Source: Richelia sp. UBA3308 (GTDB taxonomy: Bacteria > Cyanobacteriota > Cyanobacteriia > Cyanobacteriales > Nostocaceae). Taken from it: a DNA stretch of 64,000 nucleotides. The notes below the pieces were generated by a model, which was not told where the DNA came from, ran no database searches, and saw nothing but the letters and a program-made list of their open reading frames with translations. The translations under genes were made by a program, and so were the position numbers. The stretch lies in assembly GCA_002361335.1 (NCBI GenBank), contig DESS01000295.1:1-64000 (forward strand), written 5' to 3'. Positions within the stretch are counted from its first letter, which is position 1; every line of letters starts with the position of its first letter. This document shows, piece after piece, positions 8,587 to 16,101 of the stretch.

Positions 8587-9183
8587 ATGAACAACGATGT
8601 TTGGTTTCGCTCGTTAGTTTGGATGGACTATCGATTGGCGGTTTTATTTACAGTATTTATTCCTTTAATTTTACTTATTTGGGCATTTGTTCAAAAAGCT
8701 GAAGGAATCCAGCGACTATTGACTATTTACTGGCGAGTCTCAAGTTTACTAGCAATTACAGTTTACTTGTTGATAGGCGGTTTTGGGGTCAGCTTTATTT
8801 CATCTTTAATGGCGCGTATCTTAATCCCAATTTCATTATGGTTTTGGATCGATTTAAACGATGAAATTGAGTACGGTTCTGATGGAGCCTTGAAGTTTGT
8901 TTTTACCTCTTGGCGTTGGGCTACAAGTATTTATTGTATTTTAGGGGCACTCACAACCATTCCTTTTATAGGTTGTGCTTTTTCTGAAGCTACTCTAGGT
9001 ACTCCTTATTGTAAAGTTTGGTTGGAAGCACCATTATTATTTAAAGAATATTTCCATCCCAACACTAGTGCAGGATTCTTAGGCTTTTTAGGTATTATTG
9101 GCTTAGTTTTCTACATTCTTTGCCTAAGCTATTTTGTGATATTTAAGCTCGGTAAACAAGGGCGTACAGCCGCACCGCAGTAA
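8587..9183 (+). CDS. DUF3177-family integral membrane protein
   Basis: Conserved cyanobacterial membrane protein of unknown function. The 198 residues contain about five hydrophobic segments: 15-35, 50-75, 77-88 (IPISLWFWI), 108-127 and 162-187, with the motif WMDYRLAVLF near the N-terminus typical of this family. The C-terminus GKQGRTAAPQ is short and polar. ATG at 8587 follows a triple repeat of the motif ATAGGAACATAT, in which GGAAC may serve as a weak ribosome binding site. Function cannot be inferred from neighbours. Confidence 0.75.
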   Translation: MNNDVWFRSLVWMDYRLAVLFTVFIPLILLIWAFVQKAEGIQRLLTIYWRVSSLLAITVYLLIGGFGVSFISSLMARILIPISLWFWIDLNDEIEYGSDGALKFVFTSWRWATSIYCILGALTTIPFIGCAFSEATLGTPYCKVWLEAPLLFKEYFHPNTSAGFLGFLGIIGLVFYILCLSYFVIFKLGKQGRTAAPQ

Positions 9184-9243
9184 CCACAGATGGGGAGACA
9201 AGGGGACAAGGAGACAAGGAGAGCTAAAAATTACCAATGCCCT

Positions 9244-9305
9244 ATGCCCCATGCCCCATGCCCCATGTCCAATTCTTAATTCTTAATTCTTAATTCTTAA
9301 TTCTT
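9244..9305 (+). repeat. Two heptamer arrays: ATGCCCC and AATTCTT
   Basis: About 3.5 units of ATGCCCC (9244-9270) pass directly into five units of AATTCTT (9271-9305). STRR-type repeats, ending 28 bp before the start codon of the next gene. Confidence 0.85.
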
Positions 9306-9333
9306 GATAACCCATGCCCAATTGGCAATTATT

Positions 9334-9633
9334 ATGAGTAACTCAATTGAAAAGCAACTTGAACAATATACAGCCAAACGTCCTCAAGAAGTTTTGCTGG
9401 TGACGTTGGAAATAAATGGTGAACAAGACGAAATTGCTATTTTTAGAGGATTTTCTAGTTCTTTGATGCGTGCTACTGCAATAGATCCTGATGTTTCTGT
9501 TATACCTAAAGAAGCAAAAATTATTAGTATCGATCGTTTAAAAAGTCCTTACAACCCCGAATCACCTCAATATATTCAGCAAGGACTTTCTATGGAAGCT
9601 ATGCAAAGCTTATTTGCAGAAGTAAACCTTTGA
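9334..9633 (+). CDS. Conserved small protein of unknown function (99 aa)
   Basis: Soluble 99-residue protein of a type seen in cyanobacteria and, I believe, chloroplast-bearing plants (possibly DUF7734); I cannot name a function. It opens with KQLEQYTAKRPQEVLLVTL, has alternating hydrophobic strands (VLLVTLEI, EIAIFRGF), a central VSVIPKEAKIISIDRL and the segment SPYNPESPQYIQQGLS near the C-terminus. No membrane segment and no cysteines. I chose ATG 9334 over the upstream in-frame TTG at 9304 because the latter lies inside the heptamer array and adds ten residues that do not resemble the rest. Confidence 0.7.
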   Translation: MSNSIEKQLEQYTAKRPQEVLLVTLEINGEQDEIAIFRGFSSSLMRATAIDPDVSVIPKEAKIISIDRLKSPYNPESPQYIQQGLSMEAMQSLFAEVNL

Positions 9634-10399
9634 ACGAAAAAATTTTAGATTTTAGATTTTAACTACGGATGGGTTTGTTTTAGATTTTGGATTGAATCAT
9701 ACAATTAAGAACATTTACAAAAAATTAAATATCCCACTGTTTTACAAATATTCTGGACAAAACCGATATTTGTGGCGGTGGGAAATTTATTACTTGCATC
9801 TCCCTTAAAGGCTCAGAGTTGTTTCCCTTATTTGCTCATAGCACGATTTTCCGGGGCTTTCACAGGTTGATTGCTGTAACAAATTAAAAATTATCTAGAC
9901 AAATATTAAATTTACAGTTATATATTATATTTATATTTACAGTGGATATAATAGTCCTCTCTTAGCTTGATGGCTTAAAGAAACTGTCTAAAGGAATAAA
10001 TCACCATTCATTGCCTAATTTATCTTTTTTCTAGTTAATTTTGGGCATAACCCAGTTTGTCGCTATAGAATGCAAGTATATTAAGCTTTGCCTTATCTAT
10101 CTTGAGTCTTTGTCAAAAAAATAAAGTCACTTTGTACGAATAATGACGAACTTGTGGTAAGTTTATAAAAATAAACATAAGAAATCCATATCAATAAATA
10201 TATATTTTTAGGGTCAGTATAAGGTAACTTTTTAATCTTAATAGCACTAGCAGATATAAGAAGCCCGCAGGCAGATTAATTAAACTTGAGCCTGCATTAA
10301 AAGTCGTTCAAGAATGTTGCCTGGATACAGTTAGCCGTTGTGGTATTTAGCCAAAACGGTTTATATCGCGCAAATCCTTACTCTTACACTTCCCCCATT
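9634..10399. other. Long spacer upstream of guaA with hairpins
   Basis: About 770 bp without a gene. It holds a nested hairpin (9732-9783: TCCCAC/GTGGGA outside, ACAAATAT/ATATTTGT inside) and a GC-rich stem GCAGGC/GCCTGC (10267-10272 with 10290-10295) about 105 bp before guaA. I do not recognise a riboswitch or named ncRNA. The in-frame GTG at 10340 would start a longer GuaA. Confidence 0.5.
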
Positions 10400-12028
10400 A
10401 TGAAAACAGCGGTGACTCTACTAACTAAAGATGCTCCTCAAGCTCTGAAAGTAGAAGCAAAAAAGCAAGTTAATCGTCAAATGATTGTGATTCTCGACTT
10501 TGGTTCTCAATATTCCGAACTAATTGCTCGTAGAATCCGCGAAACTCAAGTATATTCTGAAGTTCTTTCCTATCGCACCACAGCCGAACAACTTCGTCAA
10601 CTCAACCCCAAGGGAATTATTCTTTCGGGTGGTCCAAGTTCGGTTTATGATGGCAAAGCTCCTCATTGCGATCCACAGATATGGCATTTAGGAATCCCGA
10701 TTCTGGGTGTATGCTACGGTATGCAGCTAATGGTGCAGCAACTTGGTGGAGAAGTTAAAAAGTCGGAGCAAGGAGAGTACGGTAAGGCGGCTCTGCATAT
10801 CGACGATCCCACAAACTTACTTAGCAACGTCAAAGATGGTACAACCATGTGGATGAGTCATGGAGACTCGGTAATGAAAATGCCCTCCGGCTTTGAATTA
10901 CTCGCCCATACAGTCAATACTCCTTGTGCAGCGATCGCCAATCACGAAAAGAAACTTTATGGGGTACAGTTTCATCCAGAAGTAGTACATTCGATTGGTG
11001 GATCCTCGTTAATTCGCAATTTTGTTTATCAAATCTGCGAAAGTGAGCCTACTTGGACAACTGATGCTTTTGTAGAAGAGACGATTCGGGAAATTCGGGC
11101 TAAAGTTGGTCACAAGCGAGTTTTGTTAGCCCTTAGTGGAGGAGTTGATTCCTCGACGCTGGCATTTTTGCTTCATAAGGCAATTGGCGATCGCTTAACT
11201 TGTGTTTTCATCGACCAAGGCTTTATGCGAAAATTAGAGCCAGAACGCTTGCTCAAATTATTCTCAGAACAGTTTCACATTCCCGTTGAATATGTAAACG
11301 CTCGCAAACGTTTTCTTGAAGCCTTAAATGGAGTTACCGATCCCGAACAAAAACGGCGGATCATCGGACACGAATTTATCAAAGTATTTGAGGAAGCATC
11401 TAAAGAATTTGGTCCCTTTGATTATCTGGCACAAGGAACCTTATATCCCGATGTAATTGAATCAGCAGATACCAACGTCGATCCGCAAACCGGGGAACGA
11501 GTAGCAGTGAAAATTAAGAGCCATCACAACGTTGGTGGTTTGCCCAAAGACTTACGTTTCAAGTTAGTAGAACCTTTACGGAAGCTTTTTAAAGATGAAG
11601 TTCGTAAAGTCGGACGTTGCGTTGGTTTACCTGAAGAAATTGTACAACGTCAACCTTTCCCCGGTCCGGGTTTAGCAATTCGCATAATTGGCGAAGTCAC
11701 CGCCGAACGGTTAAATATTTTACGAGATGCTGACTTAATTGTGCGTCAAGAAATTAACCGAAATAATCTGTATAACAAATATTGGCAAGCTTTTGCCGTG
11801 TTGTTACCAATTCGTAGCGTAGGTGTCATGGGTGACAAAAGAACTTATGCTTATCCCATAGTTTTACGTATCGTTACAAGTGAAGATGGGATGACAGCAG
11901 ACTGGGCGCGGGTACCTTACGACGTACTTGAAGTAATTTCCAATCGCATTGTAAATGAAGTCAATGGGGTGAATCGGGTTGCCTTTGATATTACATCCAA
12001 GCCCCCCGGAACTATTGAATGGGAATAA
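10400..12028 (+). CDS. guaA: GMP synthase (glutamine-hydrolysing)
   Basis: Converts XMP to GMP with ATP and glutamine-derived ammonia, the last step of guanine nucleotide synthesis. The class I glutamine amidotransferase domain (about 28-210) has the nucleophile Cys105 (GVCYGMQL) and the His192/Glu194 pair (VQFHPEVV). The ATP pyrophosphatase domain carries the P-loop SGGVDSS (246-252). The C-terminal dimerisation domain ends in the canonical GTIEWE. I chose ATG 10400 (542 residues) because family members start close to it; an upstream GTG at 10340 would add 20 atypical residues. Neighbours are unrelated. Confidence 0.96.
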   Translation: MKTAVTLLTKDAPQALKVEAKKQVNRQMIVILDFGSQYSELIARRIRETQVYSEVLSYRTTAEQLRQLNPKGIILSGGPSSVYDGKAPHCDPQIWHLGIPILGVCYGMQLMVQQLGGEVKKSEQGEYGKAALHIDDPTNLLSNVKDGTTMWMSHGDSVMKMPSGFELLAHTVNTPCAAIANHEKKLYGVQFHPEVVHSIGGSSLIRNFVYQICESEPTWTTDAFVEETIREIRAKVGHKRVLLALSGGVDSSTLAFLLHKAIGDRLTCVFIDQGFMRKLEPERLLKLFSEQFHIPVEYVNARKRFLEALNGVTDPEQKRRIIGHEFIKVFEEASKEFGPFDYLAQGTLYPDVIESADTNVDPQTGERVAVKIKSHHNVGGLPKDLRFKLVEPLRKLFKDEVRKVGRCVGLPEEIVQRQPFPGPGLAIRIIGEVTAERLNILRDADLIVRQEINRNNLYNKYWQAFAVLLPIRSVGVMGDKRTYAYPIVLRIVTSEDGMTADWARVPYDVLEVISNRIVNEVNGVNRVAFDITSKPPGTIEWE

Positions 12029-12172
12029 GGAATAGGGCCGAAAGGGCCGAAAGGGCATTGGGCATTGGGAGTAGTTAAGGAACTTCTTTCGTAAGTCAGC
12101 AGGAAGAAGGGAATGCATGCCGCTCCGTCTTTTATCAAATATGGGTAGAATTTCCTGACAACCGGGGTGCAA

Positions 12173-12209
12173 GATGTCCGTTTGGGGTTTAAATACCCAT
12201 GCGGGCATC
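12173..12209. repeat. 37-bp hairpin repeat, copy 1
   Basis: GATGTCCG pairs with CGGGCATC (one G-T), and inside it GGGT pairs with ACCC. A 37-bp sequence of the same layout with a perfect GATGCCCGG/CCGGGCATC stem is at 35586-35622; flanking bases (GGGTG.AAGATG, GGGCATCCA) also match. Confidence 0.65.
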
Positions 12210-12526
12210 CAGCTAACTTCGGCTCAAAGCCTCTTGGTGCTTTCTTCGCTTTAAAGGCAAAAGGTTAAATTCTATCTCCCCATCTCCCTATCTCCTTCCC
12301 CGGCTTCCCCTCACAATCAATACAAATATAATTCTTCAATTAATCATTAATTAATCATTTTGAAGAGGATGTTTAGCAAGTCTAATTTAATACTTTTCCT
12401 CGTGAATATAAGTCAGGCTTATAGACTCGAAACCACAGGTGAGAGAAGGTTATAAATTATTAGTCCACTTAATGGTATATTTTGGTCGATTCGTCGGGAA
12501 TTCAACCGCCAGATATTTGACAAATT

Positions 12527-12594
12527 ACAGAAAGTTGCCGTTTTGTACACAAAAATTTTCTAAAACTCTTGTGGTACGGGCATCCCTGCCCGTA
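12527..12594 (-). mobile_element. Partial copy of the ATACAGCAT-type MITE-like element
   Basis: On the minus strand this contains ACGGGCAGGGATGCCCGT, then ACCACAAGAGTTTTAGAAAA, then GTAC, GCAACTT and CTGTA, collinear with the right two-thirds of 24490-24602. The left end is not recognisable. Confidence 0.55.
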
Positions 12595-12739
12595 AGAATC
12601 AATCTTAGGTAAGTCCTGATTTTATTTTTGATAGCTTACTATGACTGTAGAGATTTGAAAATTATGATAACTATTTATTAATAAAGAATTAAACCTTGCT
12701 TAGTTTTGTAGCTAGCAAAGTGCAAGTTGAAATACAATT

Positions 12740-13627
12740 CTAAAGGCTAATTTTATTAGATTTATTGGATGGTGGTTCAACCTGAATCAAAATTCTTGCC
12801 GGACTAAACTTTTCTTCTAAAAGAGCTTCCACTTCTTCTGTGATTCGATGAGCGGTTTCTACATCTTCGGCATCAACAACTAGATGCATCTCGATAAACA
12901 CTTGACGACCGATAATACCACGAGAAGCGATATGATGACAATTGATTACACCGGGGACTTCTAAAGCAATATCGTAAATAATTTCCGGTGCGATCGCCAT
13001 TTCATCTACTAACCAAGGTAAATTTTCTTTAACTACAGTCCAACCACTAAGAAATACCAGTAAAGCAACAGGAAAAGCTAGAACTACATCCAACCATTGA
13101 TAACCCAACCAAACACCTATTAAACCTCCCATCACAGAAATGGTTACCCAAACATCACTCATGGTATGATGAGCATCGGCAATCAAAATTGGGCTGTTAA
13201 CTCGCTTACCAACAGTTCTTTCATAGAAAGCGACAAAAATATTTACACCCAAAACTAACAGTAATAACCACAATTGTGGAGCAGAAATTGTTACTGGTTT
13301 ACCTCCTTGAATAATTCGTTCAAGGGCACTCTGAAGAATTTCAAAACAAGCAATAGCCAAAAATGCAGCAATACCTAAAGCACCCACCGCTTCAAATTTT
13401 TGGTGTCCGTAGGGATGTTTACGATCGGGTAATGGGGAAGAAAATTGATTGGTAATTAATCCTAAAATATTATTAGCGCTATCCGTGACACTGTGTAAAG
13501 CATCAGCTACTAAACTCAAAGAACCTGTTACAACTCCTATTGAGGCTTTTAATCCCATCACAAATAAATTTAGCAGTAGAGTCACGATTAAAACCTTTCT
13601 TACTACTGCGCGATTATCCATAGTCAT
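12740..13627 (-). CDS. Cation diffusion facilitator (CDF) metal transporter
   Basis: Proton-coupled efflux of divalent metals (Zn, Co, Fe, Mn or Cd) across the inner membrane; metal not predictable. The 295-residue protein has about six membrane segments and the two metal-site motifs of the family, DALHSVTDSANN (42-53, TM2) and DAHHTMSDVW (TM5), followed by a cytosolic domain from about 205 with HHIASRGIIGRQVFIEMHLV. There is no His-rich loop, unlike the second CDF protein at 39210, so the two probably handle different metals. Start ATG 13627 (or 13621). It is convergent with guaA. Confidence 0.9.
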   Translation of the reverse strand: MTMDNRAVVRKVLIVTLLLNLFVMGLKASIGVVTGSLSLVADALHSVTDSANNILGLITNQFSSPLPDRKHPYGHQKFEAVGALGIAAFLAIACFEILQSALERIIQGGKPVTISAPQLWLLLLVLGVNIFVAFYERTVGKRVNSPILIADAHHTMSDVWVTISVMGGLIGVWLGYQWLDVVLAFPVALLVFLSGWTVVKENLPWLVDEMAIAPEIIYDIALEVPGVINCHHIASRGIIGRQVFIEMHLVVDAEDVETAHRITEEVEALLEEKFSPARILIQVEPPSNKSNKISL

Positions 13628-14076
13628 AGAGTATTTTTAATTATCAGTATCTTCTTTTCTAATGTAAAACTTCACAGAAGAAAAAGATGTATCAAACTCT
13701 TACATACTAAGGATTAGATATCTCTTCAACTACAAAATTTTCCCTGTATTATTGCAAGTAGTTTTTATTAATAGGACTTAGGCAACAGTAATAGAAAAAC
13801 TAGTATTCCAGACATTTAAATCCCCAGATTCCACTGTAAAAAAAAGGTAGACGATAGGTAAATATTTCATTTTACAACAGCTAAAACAGTTTTCTCTTCA
13901 ATTTAGTTGAGAATTACTATATTTACGTGCAGCGTAAATTACCTTAACTGCACTTGACGATAAAGTAAAACTGAAGCATTTACCTTTAAATATGACCAAA
14001 TCACAAAGAAATATTACGAATTTTGATGCCCCATATAGAGGGAAAATAGAAAAACAAGATTTTTGATAAATAACTC
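13628..14076. other. Intergenic spacer
   Basis: Divergent promoter region, about 450 bp, AT-rich. I see no repeat family member, RNA gene or strong hairpin. Confidence 0.45.
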
Positions 14077-14427
14077 ATGTCTGCAAATCATTTGACACTT
14101 AACCTAGTTGAAGGATCCGTATCTTTTAGCTTTTCACCTGCAGCAGCACGGGAATTAAAAGCTGCGATAGATGAATTGATGCAGAAACTGAAAGTGGTTG
14201 CGACTCAAACTGCTGGCGGTAAAGGTAAACCACTACCTCAATCTGCCATGGAATACCGTTATACGGGAGAAGTATTTCTAGAAATTTTTTGCAATCCGAA
14301 TATCTGGGCTACCCCTTTCGCAGCAAAGGTTTTACTTACCGTGCGAGATGCAGCTATTCGCTTGACAACAGAAGCTGAACTTACTCGCCTTATAGAAGAT
14401 ATTAACCAGTATTTAGAACAAGCGTGA
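14077..14427 (+). CDS. Hypothetical cyanobacterial protein (116 aa)
   Basis: Not recognised. Soluble protein with an N-terminal beta hairpin-like stretch (LTLNLVEGSVSFSFS), an amphipathic helix (AAARELKAAIDELMQKLKVV), a Gly-rich linker and a C-terminal half rich in hydrophobic residues ending in a helix (RLIEDINQYLEQA). No cysteines except Cys72, no signal peptide. The codon use matches the neighbours, and the frame is open with a plausible ATG, so it is likely real. No operon partner is evident: 436 bp separate it from the next gene. Confidence 0.6.
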   Translation: MSANHLTLNLVEGSVSFSFSPAAARELKAAIDELMQKLKVVATQTAGGKGKPLPQSAMEYRYTGEVFLEIFCNPNIWATPFAAKVLLTVRDAAIRLTTEAELTRLIEDINQYLEQA

Positions 14428-14863
14428 GTTAGCAAGACAAAAACCGATAAAGGAGAATGGTTCATGGCTAATTGCGAGTTTATCATTAGTCATGAACAAA
14501 GCGCGGCATAATAAACAAGTACCATTAGCAGCGTCAAAGTAAAACTATAAAATTATCAAAAAATAGAATTATATCAATAAATAGCTAAAAAGTAGCAGCA
14601 AAATTTAACAAAATATTTGAAATGAGTCAAAAGCTTAAATTATAAGTATCTAAACTTTGTATGACAATTTTTATATACTAAATTTTATAGTTTTTAGGAC
14701 AGGTAACTGTATTCTAGTAAAATCTAAATTATTTATAATTTAATGCCGCTATCGAGGGGATAATTTTAACCCTGTAATCAAATTTTTTTATAAATGTATC
14801 TAATATCGCCGATTGTGAATACAGTAAACACTACCACTTTTTATTTACACGAAAAAATCACCC
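14428..14863. other. Intergenic spacer
   Basis: About 436 bp, very AT-rich. Nothing recognised. Confidence 0.4.
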
Positions 14864-15931
14864 ATGGAGATAACAGTTATGGACAAATATGAGAAATTTT
14901 TTAACACAGAAGAAACCTTGAAAGAACCACTGGCTCCAGAAGAAGCAGTGGCTTCAGTTGCGATCGTTACTGCAGCCGCCGATTCTTCCTTGGAAGATGT
15001 GGATATAGAATTTTTGGTTGATATACTTTGGGGATTCGAGATTTTTGAAGAATATTCGGATGAAGATTTATTAGAAATGGTTGATAAACTTCTAAATCTA
15101 GCCCATCAAAACGAACCGGGGGCGCTTTTTAATGCTGCTAATGATGAACTTGAAGATGAATTATTAGAAGATGCCTTTGCCGCTGGGGTAAGTGTAATCT
15201 TAGACGAAGAAGAAATGCATATCCCTAGAGCAAAAATGCCTTTACTCAAGAGTTTACAGCAAGCTTTAGAACTTGATGATGACGAAGCCCAAGAAATTAT
15301 AGAAGATGTAATTTCCGCCTTTGAAGAAGCTGAGTTGGAAGAATTACTTGATTCGGAAGATGAAACAATAGTAGATATTGCATTTAATATTGATGAATAT
15401 GACTCACCATTAGGTAATTTTACAGTTCCGATTCCAGTAGATCCCCATCAGGGCGGTAAAGTTCAAAGTCAAGAAGGTACAGTTAGTTTTTCTGATGATG
15501 AAGGTATTTTTTTAAGAATAGATTATTATTGTTTACCTTCTAAACAGATGGAAGAAATGGAAGCGATTGGACAAGAGGAATATTTGAGATCTACTCTTGT
15601 AAATAAATATATTCCTGAAGAAATAGTCGCGAATTTGCCAGAAGCACAGGTTGAATATGCTGAATATATGGCCCATGTTTTAGAAGGTTCTTACTTTGTG
15701 CTGCTTTATATGCCTGAGGGTTCAAGAAATTATAAAACAGGAAATAATGGTACTGCGACAAAGTTAGATGCCTATCGAGGATTAATCGCATTTATTGACG
15801 GTGATTTTTTGTATATAGTTAGCAGTCAACGTACCTTTTTAGATGGAAAAACTTCTAGTTTTATCAAGCAAGAAGCTGTTGCACTTAAACAGATGATTTT
15901 AGATTTTGTTGATACTATTGAGTTTAATTGA
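14864..15931 (+). CDS. Acidic protein with TerB-like N-terminal domain
   Basis: Function unknown. The 355-residue protein is extremely acidic in its first 190 residues. Residues about 45-170 look like a TerB-like all-helical module: LLEDAFAAGVSVILDEEEMHI resembles the helix that carries conserved acidic residues, followed by LKSLQQALELDDDEAQEIIE. A second, beta-rich domain (about 185-355) starts DSPLGNFTVPIPVDPHQGGK and includes EGSYFVLLYMPEGSRNYK; I know no family for it. No signal peptide or membrane segment. ATG 14864 and 14879 are both possible starts. A weak hairpin GGTGATTT/AAATCACC at 15959-15980 follows the gene. Confidence 0.7.
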   Translation: MEITVMDKYEKFFNTEETLKEPLAPEEAVASVAIVTAAADSSLEDVDIEFLVDILWGFEIFEEYSDEDLLEMVDKLLNLAHQNEPGALFNAANDELEDELLEDAFAAGVSVILDEEEMHIPRAKMPLLKSLQQALELDDDEAQEIIEDVISAFEEAELEELLDSEDETIVDIAFNIDEYDSPLGNFTVPIPVDPHQGGKVQSQEGTVSFSDDEGIFLRIDYYCLPSKQMEEMEAIGQEEYLRSTLVNKYIPEEIVANLPEAQVEYAEYMAHVLEGSYFVLLYMPEGSRNYKTGNNGTATKLDAYRGLIAFIDGDFLYIVSSQRTFLDGKTSSFIKQEAVALKQMILDFVDTIEFN

Positions 15932-15995
15932 ATCTAAACAAATTAGTTTTTAATCGAGGGTGATTTTTAAAGAAATCACCTTCCAATACTGCTCA

Positions 15996-16074
15996 TTAGT
16001 TGTTAGTTGTTAGTTATTAGTTATTAGTTGTTAGTTATTAGTTATTAATTCTAAATTCTAAATTCTAAATTCTT
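15996..16074 (+). repeat. Heptamer arrays TTAGTTG/TTAGTTA and AAATTCT
   Basis: About seven TTAGTTR units pass into AAATTCT units, filling the spacer between two convergent genes (14864-15931 and recG). Confidence 0.85.
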
Positions 16075-16101
16075 TCTTCCCTTTAATTGGAAACCGCTAT
16101 A

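Larger units (their letters stand above)
12029..12739. other. Intergenic spacer with repeat elements
   Basis: About 710 bp between convergent guaA and the CDF gene. It begins with a short tandem repeat (AGGGCCGAA units, 12042-12056), carries a 37-bp hairpin repeat (12173-12209) and part of the ATACAGCAT-type element (12527-12594). Frames at 11864-12208 on the minus strand are shadows of guaA and the spacer. Confidence 0.55.

Noticed and set aside
11864..12208. 114-codon minus-strand frame across the guaA 3' end
   Set aside because: Mostly the antisense of guaA plus repeat sequence; guaA is certain.
12740..13627. CDF gene plus guaA as an operon
   Set aside because: They are convergent, separated by 700 bp of repeats.
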